A stretch of 46,443 bases of DNA from Terriglobia bacterium (GCA_020073115.1 JAIQFU010000023.1:1-46443), one strand, 5' to 3'; positions 1 through 9,000 are shown, numbered from the stretch's first letter. The notes: generated by a model not told the origin, from the sequence alone. Numbers and translations: made by a program.

Positions 1-2
1 TC

Positions 3-2138
3 GGCGTGCCCCACTCCATTCTGTTCGAAAACCTCTTCGCGAAGACCTACGACATCGCCAAGCTGGAAGACGATAAGGCATACATCCGGCCGACCTACCT
101 GAATCACGGGTACTTCACGGCCCGGGCCCTGGATGAATCGGTCACCGTCGTGCGGCGCGGCGGCGAGGGCTGGCGCATCCCCCTCCTGCACATGAATATG
201 CCGGGGATTTACGCGGACGTCACCATCCCCGTGGAAGAGGGCCGGCAGTACCACCTGCGCAACATTACCTTCCAGGGCGTGAAGCTGTTCCGCACGCCGG
301 CGGCGCTGATGCAGCCCCTGTTCCGGATGGGCCCCGGCGACGTCTTTTCCGCCGAGAAGCTGACCAAGGGCCTGGAGCAGATGCGCAAGTTCTATGGGGC
401 CTACGGGTTCATCGACTTCGTGCCGGAACCCGATATCGAGCCCGTCCCCAATACGGACCAGATCGATCTGACGCTGACCGCGGACGAAGGCAAGCAGTTC
501 TTCATCCGGCGCATCGATTTCTCCGGAAATACCACCACGCGCGACAAAGTGATCCGCCGCGAGCTGCTGCTGGACGAAGGCGACGTGTTCAACACGGAGT
601 TGTGGGACATGAGCATCCTGCGTCTGAACCAGCTCGGCTATTTCGAGATGCTGAAGAAGGAAGACGCGGCCGATATCAAGCGCAACCCCAACTCGAACAC
701 GGTGGACCTCACGCTGAAAGTGAAGGAGCGCGGGAAGAACTCCATCGGCATGAACGGCGGGGTCTCCGGGATCGCGGGGAGCTTCGTCGGGTTCAACTAT
801 TCGACGAACAACTTCCTCGGACTGGGCGAGACGCTTTCCGTCGATTCCCAGCTCGGCACGCGCATGCGCGACGTGAGCTTCGGGTTCACCGAGCCGTACC
901 TGCTGGACCGGCCGATCCAGGCGGGCTTCGTGGTGTATTACCGGCAGTTCAATTTCGACCAGGCGCGCGAGGCGTCGATCCTGGCCGGGACGAACCTGAT
1001 CCCGCTCTACAACCAGTTCGGCAACAACAACCTCCTGAATTATTCCCAGAACAGCCGCGGGTTTTCGGTCTCCGGCAGCACCCACCTGCGCCGCAGCTTC
1101 GCGCAACTCGGCGTGACTTACGGGTACGACGAATCCAACATCACCAACCTGAGCAGCGCGGCATCGAGCTACTTCCAGTACATCAATTTCACCGGCGTCC
1201 AGGGCCCGAACCAGCTCAGCGGCATCAAGACCAGCCACGTCGCGCCGTCCTATTCGTATAACACGGTGAACCACCCGATTACGCCTACCGCCGGGCGGAG
1301 CCTCTTCTTCTCGACGGATTTCGCCGGCAGCGTGCTGGGCGGCAACGTCAACACCATCCGCCCGGCGCTCGACATGAAGTATTACCACGTGGCCCCGTGG
1401 CACAGGACGCACGTTCTGGCTGCCCATCTTTCGGCATGGACCGTCATGGGGTACGGCGGCAAGTCTATTCCGCCGTTCTCGCGCTCCTACATCGGCGGCG
1501 AGCAGGACGTGCGCGGGTTCGAGATCTGGACGGTGACGCCATTCGCCTTTATTCCGTCGAGCACGACGGTCGGAGTGGTGAACGACGATGGCTCACCGCG
1601 CACGCAGCGCACCATCATCAACGGCATAAGCCAGCAGACCCAGGTCCAGATGCAGATTCCGGTGTACCAGCTCATTCAACCCGGCGGCGATTTCCAGAGC
1701 ATCGGGAATTTCGAATACCGGATTCCCATTGTCGGGAATACGGTGACGCTGTCGGCGTTCTTCGACGCGGGCATCAACCGGATCATGATGCCGGGCCAGT
1801 TGAAGATGGTCCAAAGCCAGGTGGACAACCTGAACAACCAGTTCCCGCAGGCGGGCTTCGACGGGCGGGTGCGGATTGTGCCGGGCTCGCAGAAGATCCG
1901 GACGTCCACCGGGCTGGAGGTCGGGGTGATGCTGCCCATCGTGCAGGCGCCGTTCCGGGTGTATTTCGCTTACAACCCCTCGGTGCTGCGGCAGTGGATG
2001 CAGCCGCCGATCGTGGCCGACCGGGCATCGTTTCCCAACAATGCGACGTTCATCCAGTCGCTGGCGAATTACGCGATGCCCATACCCTGGTTCGAGAAAC
2101 GTACGATGTTCCGCTTCACCATCGGGAGAACGTTCTAG
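3..2138 (+). CDS. bamA: Outer membrane protein assembly factor BamA (5' end outside window)
   Basis: Omp85-family core of the BAM machine, which folds and inserts beta-barrel proteins into the outer membrane. The visible ~711 residues hold POTRA repeats in the first ~240 residues (for example the block around YHLRNITFQG and the next around FIRRIDFSGN), then a 16-strand-type barrel with the FGFTEPYL-like strand and a SFSRSYIGGEQDVRGFE segment that matches the conserved lid-loop region of the family (GGxxxVRGF). The protein ends in Phe within RTMFRFTIGRTF, a good beta-signal. The frame is open to the window edge; a GTG at 6 is only an in-frame codon, and the usual signal peptide and first POTRA domains are missing, so the true start lies upstream. 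The OmpH/Skp gene follows after 55 bp, a common bamA-skp arrangement. Identity is very secure; only the 5' extent is unknown. Confidence 0.95.
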   Translation, partial: GVPHSILFENLFAKTYDIAKLEDDKAYIRPTYLNHGYFTARALDESVTVVRRGGEGWRIPLLHMNMPGIYADVTIPVEEGRQYHLRNITFQGVKLFRTPAALMQPLFRMGPGDVFSAEKLTKGLEQMRKFYGAYGFIDFVPEPDIEPVPNTDQIDLTLTADEGKQFFIRRIDFSGNTTTRDKVIRRELLLDEGDVFNTELWDMSILRLNQLGYFEMLKKEDAADIKRNPNSNTVDLTLKVKERGKNSIGMNGGVSGIAGSFVGFNYSTNNFLGLGETLSVDSQLGTRMRDVSFGFTEPYLLDRPIQAGFVVYYRQFNFDQAREASILAGTNLIPLYNQFGNNNLLNYSQNSRGFSVSGSTHLRRSFAQLGVTYGYDESNITNLSSAASSYFQYINFTGVQGPNQLSGIKTSHVAPSYSYNTVNHPITPTAGRSLFFSTDFAGSVLGGNVNTIRPALDMKYYHVAPWHRTHVLAAHLSAWTVMGYGGKSIPPFSRSYIGGEQDVRGFEIWTVTPFAFIPSSTTVGVVNDDGSPRTQRTIINGISQQTQVQMQIPVYQLIQPGGDFQSIGNFEYRIPIVGNTVTLSAFFDAGINRIMMPGQLKMVQSQVDNLNNQFPQAGFDGRVRIVPGSQKIRTSTGLEVGVMLPIVQAPFRVYFAYNPSVLRQWMQPPIVADRASFPNNATFIQSLANYAMPIPWFEKRTMFRFTIGRTF

Positions 2139-2193
2139 CACGGCGGAACGCCGATCGATTATGGTAGTATTTTCACGTTTAGGAGTTTAACGC

Positions 2194-2847
2194 TTGAAAA
2201 AGAATTTCGTTATATTTCCCGCCCTGGCTTTGGGTTTGGCCAGTGTGGCATTCGGCCAGGCGGCCACCCCCACCAAGATCGGCATCATCAAAGTCGCCGA
2301 TGCCATCCAGGAGACCAAGGACGGACAGAAAGCCAGCGCCGCGCTGAACGCCAGGTTCGGGCCGAGGAAGGCGGATTTCGACAAGAGACAGACCGAAATC
2401 CAGAGCATGCAGGAGCAACTGCGCAAAGGCGGCGCGACCCTGAGTGAAGAGCGGCAGGCTAAGCTCAAGGAAGACATCGATACCTCCACCAAGAGGCTGA
2501 ACCGGGACACCGAGGACGCCCAGACCGAATTGGACCAGGAGCAGAACAAGGTCATGCAGGAACTGGGGGCCAAGATGATGGAGATCGTCATCAAGTACGG
2601 CACGGATAACGGGTACGCGGTGATCGTCGACGTCAGCAACCCCCAGACCCCGATCCTGTGGGCGGCCTCCGGGATCGACATCACGAACGATATCGTGAAA
2701 CTGTACGACGCCAAGTACGGCGTGGCGACGACGACCTCCGCCGCTCCGCCGGCGGCTCCTGCGAACCATGGTGCGACCGCGCCGGCGAAACCCGCGGCGG
2801 CCCCGGGGATCCGTCCGCCGGCTGCGCCTCCCGCCACGAAGAAATAA
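2194..2847 (+). CDS. OmpH/Skp family periplasmic chaperone
   Basis: Predicted periplasmic holdase that keeps unfolded outer-membrane proteins soluble on their way to BamA. The 217-residue product starts with a signal peptide (KK followed by a hydrophobic stretch ending AFGQA near residue 22), then a Skp-type body: IGIIKVADAIQ strand, a long charged helical hairpin (residues ~55-115, rich in K, Q, E) and a C-terminal strand motif containing YAVIVDVSN. The last ~45 residues are an Ala/Pro-rich low-complexity tail not typical of E. coli Skp. The start is TTG at 2194, supported by AGGAG at 2181-2185 with 8 bp spacing and by the immediate signal peptide. It follows bamA directly and probably forms an operon with it. 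Confidence 0.9.
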   Translation: MKKNFVIFPALALGLASVAFGQAATPTKIGIIKVADAIQETKDGQKASAALNARFGPRKADFDKRQTEIQSMQEQLRKGGATLSEERQAKLKEDIDTSTKRLNRDTEDAQTELDQEQNKVMQELGAKMMEIVIKYGTDNGYAVIVDVSNPQTPILWAASGIDITNDIVKLYDAKYGVATTTSAAPPAAPANHGATAPAKPAAAPGIRPPAAPPATKK

Positions 2848-2941
2848 ACTAAACCTGGTTGGCGCGCCGTTCGTCTCAGCTTACGGGCAGGTCGGCGATC
2901 TGCCCATAAAGCGGTACAATGCTGGCAGGGGGAGGCTTCCC

Positions 2942-3694
2942 ATGAGGACTCTCGGCGGGCTTTCGATCGCGTTGCTCGTAGCGGGCGGCTTGTTTGCGCA
3001 ATCTCGTGGAAACAACGGCCTTGGCGGTCCAACGCCGAGAATGACGGGGAATTTCGGGAGCGTCGTGTTCCCGGGCGGGACGTCGGCTAATCCGGGCGTC
3101 CAGCGGAACTTCGGCAATGTCGCGTTTCCGGGCGGCGGCGGCCCACGCCTGGTGGTCCCCGGGACCATCACCGACCCTACGTTCGGCTACAGACTCGGAA
3201 ACACGGTGGCCGGGCGCTCGTACGATGGCAGGCGCCGCGGCGGCTCCGCGGGTTACGCCTACCCCGTTTACGTCGGCGGGTTTTACGACAGTTCCTATTC
3301 CTACCCGCTGCCCGCGGCCATCCCCCAGCAACAACCGGCGCAGCAGAACGTAACCGTGATCTATCCTCCGCAGCCGCCGCCCGTGGTCCTCTACCCGGGC
3401 GATTCGGAGGCCCAGCCGGCCAAAGAGGAATCGAACTTCCGCATGTACCAGGCGCCGTATAATCAGCCGGCGGAAGAATCGGCGGCAGCCAGCGAACAGC
3501 CGCATTACCTGCTGGCGTTCAAGGATCACACCATTTATTCCGCCGTGGCCTACTGGGTGGACGGCGACACACTGCACTACTTCACCACGGGGAACAAGCA
3601 CAACCAGGCGTCGCTTTCCTTGATCGACCGCCCGCTGACGGAGCGGTTGAACAAGGAGGGGGGCGTGGCGGTGAACTTACCGGCGGCGAAGTAA
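2942..3694 (+). CDS. Secreted Gly/Pro-rich hypothetical protein
   Basis: Function unknown. The frame is open further upstream, but the ATG at 2942 is preferred because GGAGG lies at 2931-2935 and the product then begins with a clean signal peptide (MRTLGGLSIALLVAGGLFAQ). The 250-residue protein has a Gly/Asn-rich N-terminal half with two copies of an FGxVxFPGG motif, a Tyr/Gly/Pro-rich middle, a QPPP stretch, and a more ordered C-terminal ~70 residues (HYLLAFKDHTIYSAVAYWVDGDTLHYFTTGNKHNQ) of the sort found at the ends of many acidobacterial secreted proteins. It probably is exported to the periplasm or cell surface. It converges on guaA with about 30 bp between the stops. Confidence 0.75.
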   Translation: MRTLGGLSIALLVAGGLFAQSRGNNGLGGPTPRMTGNFGSVVFPGGTSANPGVQRNFGNVAFPGGGGPRLVVPGTITDPTFGYRLGNTVAGRSYDGRRRGGSAGYAYPVYVGGFYDSSYSYPLPAAIPQQQPAQQNVTVIYPPQPPPVVLYPGDSEAQPAKEESNFRMYQAPYNQPAEESAAASEQPHYLLAFKDHTIYSAVAYWVDGDTLHYFTTGNKHNQASLSLIDRPLTERLNKEGGVAVNLPAAK

Positions 3695-3727
3695 AGAACC
3701 GGCGCCGGATGGCGCGCCGGCGGTACT
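3683..3727. repeat. Possible degenerate copy (E) of the TACCGCCGGT palindrome family
   Basis: The 13 bases ending at 3727 (CGCCGGCGGTACT) are identical to the right end of copy D at 39871-39883. The left half (TTACCGGCGGCG and AACCGGCGCCGG) is only loosely like the other copies. The element lies between two convergent genes, covering the end of the secreted-protein gene and touching the guaA stop codon, so it could also serve as a bidirectional transcript end. Membership of the family is tentative. Confidence 0.4.
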
Positions 3728-5462
3728 ATTCCCACTCAATGGTGCCGGGGGGCTTGTGCGTGAGGTCTACGAACACGCCCGCGAGGCCTTCCTGCGCCAG
3801 CAGTCCGTCGCACATTTCTTCCAGCAGGCGCGGCTCGATGGGGACGGAGCGCGCGGTCATTCCATCCACGGAATCCACGGGGCGCAGGACGATCGAATCG
3901 GGGGCTTCGGGGGCGCCCAGCGGAATGAGGATTACAGGAAACTGCCAGACCTGGCGGTCGTAGCCGCTGCGGCGCGAGAGGGCGCGGACGGCGGCGTCGG
4001 CGCGGCGCAGCCGGGCGATGCGCTCCGGGGTCAGCGAGCAGGCCCGCGCCTGCATCTCCGGAACCGGAAGGCGCGTGCGCACGGCGGCGATGACGCGGTT
4101 GATGCCCGCGATGCGGTTGATCAACTCCGTGGCGCGGCCGTAATCGGGTGAATCAATGGCCAGTACCGGGGCGTAGCTGCGGCTGTCGCCCTGCACCCCT
4201 ACGGAATTGACCGGTATCATCCAGCCCTCGGGGACGGCGCGGACCGGCGCGTCGAATTCCGAGCAGAGGCAGCGAATGGCCAGCCCCGGACCGGGGAAGG
4301 GGTGGCGCTCCAGGAGTTCGGCCGGCAGCCCCAACTCGCGGCCCACCTCTCTCACCTCGTCCTTGTAGAACGATTTCAGGGGCTCCACGATCCGCCCGCA
4401 CTCGATCAGTTTGCGGATTCCCGCCACGCGGTTGTGGTGTGTCTTGATCACGGCGGCGTTGGCCGTGCCGCCGGATTCGATGGTATCGGGATAGATGGTC
4501 CCCTGGCCCAGGATCCAGTGCTCGTCCGCCAGGCGGCGCTGGTTGATGATCCGCTCCTGCACGCGGACGAACTCTTCGCCGATGATGTGGCGCTTGCGTT
4601 CGGGGTCGGTCACGCCCGCCAGGGCTTCCAGGAATGGCTCGCGGGCATCCTCGATGGTGATCCCCGGAAAGCGCCGGGCGAACTCCGTCTCGCCCTCGCG
4701 CATCAGGCCGGTGTCCACGTAAACCCCGCGGACACGGGCCTCCCCCAGCGCGCGCGCGCAAAGGGTGAAGGCGACCGAGGAATCCACGCCGCCGCTGACG
4801 AAGAAGAACACCTTGCGCGGGCCTACGCATTCGCGGATCTCGCGTTCCAGCATAGGGATGCGGCCCCGCGGGTCCCAATCGGGGAGGCAGGCGCAGACGC
4901 GAAAGACGAAGTTGTCCAGGTATTCCTTGCCGCGCGTGGTATGGACCACCTCGGGGTGAAACTGGACGCCGTAGATCCCTCGCTCGGGCGCGGCCATGGC
5001 GGCCACGGCGCAGGTGGCGGTGCGGCCCGCGACGGAAAACCCGGGAGGCACGGAGGCCACCTGGTCGCGATGGCTCATCCATACCTGCTGCGCGCCCGAC
5101 AGGCCGGAAAACAGGAGGTCGGATGCGGGCCCCAGTTCCAGGGTGGCGAGACCGTACTCGCCCTTCTCGCCCTTGCGCACCTCGCCTCCCAGGACGTGGG
5201 CGATAATCTGCTGCCCGTAGCAGATGCCCAGAACGGGGCGGCCGATTTCGAAGATGGCGGGGTCCACGCGCGGGCTGGCAGGGTCATAGACGCTGCTCGG
5301 GCCGCCGGAAATGATGATGCCGCGGGCGGAGGCGAGTTCCGCGGCGGAGGCGTCGCTGGGACGGACCTCGGCGTAGACGCCCAGGTCGCGCACCTTGCGC
5401 GCGATGAGGTGGCAGTACTGGCCCCCGGCGTCGAGGACAATGATCTGCGGTTCGGGATTCAA
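3726..5462 (-). CDS. guaA: GMP synthase (glutamine-hydrolysing), long eukaryote-like form
   Basis: Makes GMP from XMP, ATP and glutamine. The N-terminal class I glutamine amidotransferase has the catalytic triad Cys81 (GICYGQQ), His169 and Glu171 (FHPEV). The ATP-pyrophosphatase domain follows with the PP-loop SGGVDSS at 223-229, and the protein ends KPPGTIEWE as GMP synthases do. It is 578 residues long against about 525 in E. coli: the C-terminal dimerisation region carries an extra block (roughly residues 425-530, after the VGVQGDSRSY motif), an arrangement I know from human-type GMPS. The ATG start follows directly from the GATase beginning (QIIVLDAGGQY). It lies downstream of ctpA on the same strand, with a 70-bp hairpin-containing gap between. 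Confidence 0.95.
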   Translation of the reverse strand: MNPEPQIIVLDAGGQYCHLIARKVRDLGVYAEVRPSDASAAELASARGIIISGGPSSVYDPASPRVDPAIFEIGRPVLGICYGQQIIAHVLGGEVRKGEKGEYGLATLELGPASDLLFSGLSGAQQVWMSHRDQVASVPPGFSVAGRTATCAVAAMAAPERGIYGVQFHPEVVHTTRGKEYLDNFVFRVCACLPDWDPRGRIPMLEREIRECVGPRKVFFFVSGGVDSSVAFTLCARALGEARVRGVYVDTGLMREGETEFARRFPGITIEDAREPFLEALAGVTDPERKRHIIGEEFVRVQERIINQRRLADEHWILGQGTIYPDTIESGGTANAAVIKTHHNRVAGIRKLIECGRIVEPLKSFYKDEVREVGRELGLPAELLERHPFPGPGLAIRCLCSEFDAPVRAVPEGWMIPVNSVGVQGDSRSYAPVLAIDSPDYGRATELINRIAGINRVIAAVRTRLPVPEMQARACSLTPERIARLRRADAAVRALSRRSGYDRQVWQFPVILIPLGAPEAPDSIVLRPVDSVDGMTARSVPIEPRLLEEMCDGLLAQEGLAGVFVDLTHKPPGTIEWE

Positions 5463-5469
5463 ATCCGAT

Positions 5470-5537
5470 GGTAACGCGTTGTGGGGCGGGGCTTCTGCCC
5501 GGCCGAACCCGGCGGCGGGGCCCCACTAATTGTTACC
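5470..5537. repeat. Inverted repeat between ctpA and guaA
   Basis: Nested inverted repeat: outer GGTAAC (5470-5475) pairs with GTTACC (5532-5537), and inner GTGGGGC (5481-5487) pairs with GCCCCAC (5520-5526). The right part read on the minus strand (GGGCAGAAGCCCCGCC) resembles the right end of the hairpin at 25314-25375, so it may belong to a dispersed family. It overlaps the ctpA stop codon and would form a strong hairpin in the transcript before guaA. No U-tract follows, so it is not a classical terminator. Confidence 0.6.
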
Positions 5538-7050
5538 TTCTTGCGGCGGAGCCCGCGGCCGGCTGCGAGTTCATACGCTGCACGATGATCTTGCGGGCGT
5601 TCTCCACCAGCGCGGTGGCTTTGGGCAGGGCATCCACGGCCCGCTGGACCTCCGGGTCCGTCTGGGCGTACATCTGGTCGGCCTGGTCCACGTTGAAGGC
5701 GGCGATGTACATCTCCCGGGCCAGGTTGCGCACGATCCAATCGTGGTCGGCGGTGAACTCGGCCTCGGTGAAGGAGACGCCATTCTTCAGCAGATATTCG
5801 TGCAACTCGTCCACTGTGCCCTCGTCCGGCATCCAGCCCTTGGCGAGGGCCGTGCTGTGCGTGGCGAAATAGGAACGGGTGAAACCGAAAAGGGCGCGCC
5901 GCTCCAGTTCCACCTCGAGGCGGTCCAGCGTCGCGGTCGCGAATTTCTCGTCGGGCGTGATGCCGTCGCCGCCGTAAACCATCAGGCGGCCGCTGGGGGT
6001 ATAGTAGTGCGCCGTGGTGAGGGCCAGGCCGGTGTTGTCGGAAAGCGGGTACACGGTCTGGACGAGGCCCTTGCCGAAGGTCCTCTCGCCCAGGATCCAG
6101 GCCCGGTCGTGGTCCTGCAGCGCGCCGGAAACGATCTCGGCGGCCGAGGCGGAGAGCCGGTTGACGAGAACCACGATGGGATAGTCACGCCCGTGATTCC
6201 CGGTGCGCGCCACATACGCCTGTTCGGCGGAGGCCCGGCCGTGATGGGAAACGATGAGCTGATTCTTCTGGAGGAAGTGGTCCGCGACTTCCACGCCCCG
6301 GTTCAGCAGCCCGCCCGGGTTGGCGCGGAGGTCCAGGACCAGGCCTTTGATGTTGGCCTCCCCCAGGCGCCGGAAGGCGTCATCCAGCTCGCGGCCGGTA
6401 TTGTCGCCGAAACTGGAGATCTTGATGTACGCGATGCCCGGCTTGACCCAGAACACGGGGGCCACCGTGGGGCGGTCGATCTCCTCGCGGGTGACGGTGA
6501 ACGAGAGGGGATCGGGCGCGCCTTCACGCGCCACCGTAATGGTCACCTGGGTGCCTTTGGGCCCCTTCAGCAGGTCGGCCACTTCCGTGGTGGAAAGACC
6601 GCCCGTGGGCTTGTCGTTGACTTTGGTGATGATGTCGCCCGGCCTCAAGCCCGCGCGGTAAGCCGGCGTGCCGGGAAACGGAGCGGACACCACGGTCTGG
6701 CCGTTGCGCGCGCCGACCTGCATCCCCACGCCGTAATAGTGGCCCTTCTGCTCCTCGCGAAGAAGCTGGTACTGCTTGGGATCGAAGAAGTTGGAATGCG
6801 GATCGAGGGTCCGCAGCATTCCCGGGATGGCGCCATCGTAGATGGCCTTATCGGGGCTCACCCGATTGGCGGAGTTCTGCTCCACCAGGGCATAGACCTG
6901 GGTGACCTTGCGGACCACCCCGCTTTCGGGGTCCACGCCTTCGGGAGAGGCGGCCGCCGCCTGGGTTTTGGGCCCGTACAACCCGCCCGCCACCGCAAAA
7001 GCCAAAATCGTGAGCGGCAAATAAAAAATGGAGCGCCTCTTGAGGGCCAT
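5533..7050 (-). CDS. S41 family C-terminal processing peptidase (CtpA-like)
   Basis: Periplasmic serine protease with a Ser/Lys dyad that trims or degrades envelope proteins from their C-termini. Order of parts in the 505-residue product: an N-terminal membrane anchor or signal sequence (residues ~7-24), a tail-binding helical segment with TLDPHSNFFDP, a PDZ domain (~residues 100-180, with AGLRPGDIITKVN), and the S41 catalytic core. The nucleophile is Ser302 in LSASAAEI and the general base Lys327 in TFGKG, 25 residues apart as in Prc. The ATG at 7050 is preferred; a TTG two codons earlier (7056) is also in frame, and AAGAAGG lies at 7061-7067. It sits between nusB and guaA on the same strand, but a palindrome separates it from nusB. 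Confidence 0.93.
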   Translation of the reverse strand: MALKRRSIFYLPLTILAFAVAGGLYGPKTQAAAASPEGVDPESGVVRKVTQVYALVEQNSANRVSPDKAIYDGAIPGMLRTLDPHSNFFDPKQYQLLREEQKGHYYGVGMQVGARNGQTVVSAPFPGTPAYRAGLRPGDIITKVNDKPTGGLSTTEVADLLKGPKGTQVTITVAREGAPDPLSFTVTREEIDRPTVAPVFWVKPGIAYIKISSFGDNTGRELDDAFRRLGEANIKGLVLDLRANPGGLLNRGVEVADHFLQKNQLIVSHHGRASAEQAYVARTGNHGRDYPIVVLVNRLSASAAEIVSGALQDHDRAWILGERTFGKGLVQTVYPLSDNTGLALTTAHYYTPSGRLMVYGGDGITPDEKFATATLDRLEVELERRALFGFTRSYFATHSTALAKGWMPDEGTVDELHEYLLKNGVSFTEAEFTADHDWIVRNLAREMYIAAFNVDQADQMYAQTDPEVQRAVDALPKATALVENARKIIVQRMNSQPAAGSAARR

Positions 7051-7153
7051 CGACAACCGTCCTTCTTATTGGAAAGTATAGCCTACCTGTTTCTTAGACG
7101 CGGAAAGGGGGGGGCAGGCTACGGAAATTGCGCAGTCGGCCCGCCCTGATTCC

Positions 7154-7216
7154 TAATTCGGGGACAGGCTACGAAATCCCCGTAATTTGGGGGTTTCGTA
7201 GCCTGTCCCCGAATTA
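7154..7216. repeat. REP-like perfect 23-bp inverted repeat
   Basis: Arms at 7154-7176 and 7194-7216 are perfect reverse complements (core GGGGACAGGCTACG / CGTAGCCTGTCCCC), and pairing continues with one mismatch into the CCCC/GGGG flanking the short loop. A partial relative (GGGGCAGGCTACGG) occurs just upstream at about 7111-7124. It lies 4 bp beyond the nusB stop, between nusB and ctpA. The design resembles REP sequences mobilised by RAYT-type transposases; no transposase gene is present in this window. Confidence 0.8.
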
Positions 7217-7220
7217 CGAA

Positions 7221-7625
7221 TTAGGATTCCCTGTGGATGGCGTCCAGGACGCCGTTGACGAACTGCACGGATTCCTCGCCCGAGAACTTGCGGGCCAGTT
7301 CCAGGGCTTCATCAATGACCACGGCGGCGGGAGAGCCCACGTGGACCATTTCGAAAGCGGCCAGGCGGAGGATGTTGCGATCCACCGCGGGCATCCGCTC
7401 CAGCCGCCAGTGCTCGGCGTGGCGGGCAATGCGCTCGTCCAGTTCGGAGGCGCGCTCCACCGCGCCGCGCACCAGGGTGGCCGCGAACGGATCGCGTTCC
7501 GGGGTTTCCTCGGAGAGGAGGGTCTCGTAGTAGGCGTCGATGGCCTCCTCCACGGGCTGCTTGCGCGCGTCCCAGAGGAAAAGGATCTGCAGGGCGCGCT
7601 CCCGCGACTTGCGGCGTGAGGGCAT
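7221..7625 (-). CDS. nusB: Transcription antitermination factor NusB
   Basis: All-helical RNA-binding protein that pairs with NusE (S10) on boxA RNA for rRNA antitermination. The 134-residue product has the family N-terminus (RRKSRERALQILFLWD), the central AVDRNILRLAAFEM and the C-terminal VVIDEALELARKFSGEESVQFVNGVLDAI signature. Its ATG overlaps the ribH stop by one base (TGATG), indicating translational coupling. The ribH-nusB pairing is widespread in bacteria and supports both calls. The stop codon sits 4 bp from a strong palindrome. Confidence 0.97.
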   Translation of the reverse strand: MPSRRKSRERALQILFLWDARKQPVEEAIDAYYETLLSEETPERDPFAATLVRGAVERASELDERIARHAEHWRLERMPAVDRNILRLAAFEMVHVGSPAAVVIDEALELARKFSGEESVQFVNGVLDAIHRES

Positions 7626-8101
7626 CAGGTGGTCTGGCGCAGCGCGCGCAGCAGGTTGGCCATTTCGATGGCGGCCATGGCGGCGTCGAACCCCTTATTG
7701 CCGCCCTTGGCGCCGGCGCGGTCGATGGCCTGCTCCAGCGTGTTGGTGGTCAGGACGCCGAACGACACGGGCACGCCCGAATCGTAGGCCGCATGGGCCA
7801 CCCCTTTGGCCGCCTCGGCGGCTACATAGTCGAAGTGCGGGGTATCGCCGCGGATAATGGCGCTCAGGCAGATCACCGCGTCGTAGCGGTGGCTGCGGGC
7901 CAATTCACCGGCCAATGGGGGGATCTCCCAGGAGCCCGGGACCTTGATGACCTCGATCTGGTCCGGGTTGGCGCCGGTGCGCGTGAGCGCGTCCAGGGCG
8001 CCGCCGAGCAGGCGCTCGGTGATAAAGCCGTTGAACCGGCTGACGACGACCGCCACACGCAGACCGGCGGCGTTGAGCTGGCCTTCCCATACTTTTGGCA
8101 T
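7625..8101 (-). CDS. ribH: 6,7-dimethyl-8-ribityllumazine synthase
   Basis: Penultimate enzyme of riboflavin synthesis; condenses the ribityl-aminopyrimidine with dihydroxybutanone phosphate inside an icosahedral or pentameric shell. The 158-residue length is typical. Visible signatures are [14 protein letters not shown] near the N-terminus, VPGSWEIP (substrate pocket), [16 protein letters not shown] with the catalytic His in the family HxxH-like loop, and [20 protein letters not shown]. The ATG lies 3 bp after the crotonase stop and the stop overlaps the nusB start, so the three genes probably share one transcript. Confidence 0.97.
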   Translation of the reverse strand: MPKVWEGQLNAAGLRVAVVVSRFNGFITERLLGGALDALTRTGANPDQIEVIKVPGSWEIPPLAGELARSHRYDAVICLSAIIRGDTPHFDYVAAEAAKGVAHAAYDSGVPVSFGVLTTNTLEQAIDRAGAKGGNKGFDAAMAAIEMANLLRALRQTT

Positions 8102-8104
8102 GTT

Positions 8105-8896
8105 TTACTTTCCGGCGAAGGCCGGGCGTCTCTTTTCCAGAAACGCGCGCGTTCCTTCGCGACAGTCTTCCGAGGCGGCGCACACACCGAAAGCCGAGGC
8201 TTCGAAGCGCAGCCCCTGTTCGAGACCGGCATCCAGCCCCACATCCACGGCCTCGAGCGCCAGCCCCAGCGCCAGGGGCGCATTGGCCAGCGCCTTGAGG
8301 AGCCAGGCGCGGCTGTAGCCCGGCAATTCGGCTTGCGGAACCACGGCGTTCACCAGCCCGATGCGCAGGGCCTCCGCGGCGTCCGCGTCCACGGGGTCGC
8401 CCGAAAGCAGCAGTTGGAGCGCGCGCCCGCGGCCCACCAGGCGCGGGAGCCGCTGCGTCCCGCCATAGCCGGGTATGATCCCGAGCTTCACTTCCGGCTG
8501 GCCGAACTGCGCGTTCTCCGCGGCGAAGCGCACGGAGCAGGCCATGGCCAATTCCAGGCCGCCGCCCAGGGCGTGCCCGTTTACCGCCGCCACCGTGGGC
8601 TTGCCGAGGGTCTCGATGCGGCGAAAGACGTCCTGCCCGCGCAGGGCATAGGCGCGCGCTTCCACGGGCGTCAGCACCGCCAGCTCGTTGATATCGGCTC
8701 CGGCGACAAAGGCCTTTTCGCCCGCGCCGGTGAGGATCGCGCCGCGCAGGCGCGGGTCCGCGGCAATCCGCTCGAAGGCGTCCTTCAATTCCCCCACCAC
8801 CGCCCCGGAGAGCGCGTTGCGCTTTTCCGGGCGGTTGACCGTCACCAGCGCGATGCCGGCGTCGTCCGCCTCATACAGGATGTGGCTGTAGGGCAT
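8105..8896 (-). CDS. Enoyl-CoA hydratase/isomerase family protein (crotonase)
   Basis: Crotonase-fold acyl-CoA enzyme, likely a hydratase. The oxyanion-hole segment FVAGADI and the helix motif NGHALGGGLELAMACSVRFA are present, and both classic catalytic acids are there: Glu115 (in GGGLELAM) and Glu135 (in QPEVKLGIIPGYGG). 263 residues is a normal length. The TTG one codon upstream (8899) is possible, but ATG at 8896 is preferred; there is no clear Shine-Dalgarno. It is the first gene of the minus-strand crotonase-ribH-nusB run. The substrate cannot be read from the sequence; short-chain enoyl-CoA is the default expectation. Confidence 0.9.
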   Translation of the reverse strand: MPYSHILYEADDAGIALVTVNRPEKRNALSGAVVGELKDAFERIAADPRLRGAILTGAGEKAFVAGADINELAVLTPVEARAYALRGQDVFRRIETLGKPTVAAVNGHALGGGLELAMACSVRFAAENAQFGQPEVKLGIIPGYGGTQRLPRLVGRGRALQLLLSGDPVDADAAEALRIGLVNAVVPQAELPGYSRAWLLKALANAPLALGLALEAVDVGLDAGLEQGLRFEASAFGVCAASEDCREGTRAFLEKRRPAFAGK

Positions 8897-9000
8897 CAAG
8901 GCTTAGTGTAGCAAGGGAGTTGGCGGGACAACGATGGCGTGTCCCACTATGGGATAATCGCTAGCAGGATGCAGAAAAACCAGCAGAAGGGAATGGGCCC

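Noticed and set aside
4302-5474. 390-codon plus-strand frame across guaA
   Set aside because: Antisense shadow of an intact GMP synthase gene.
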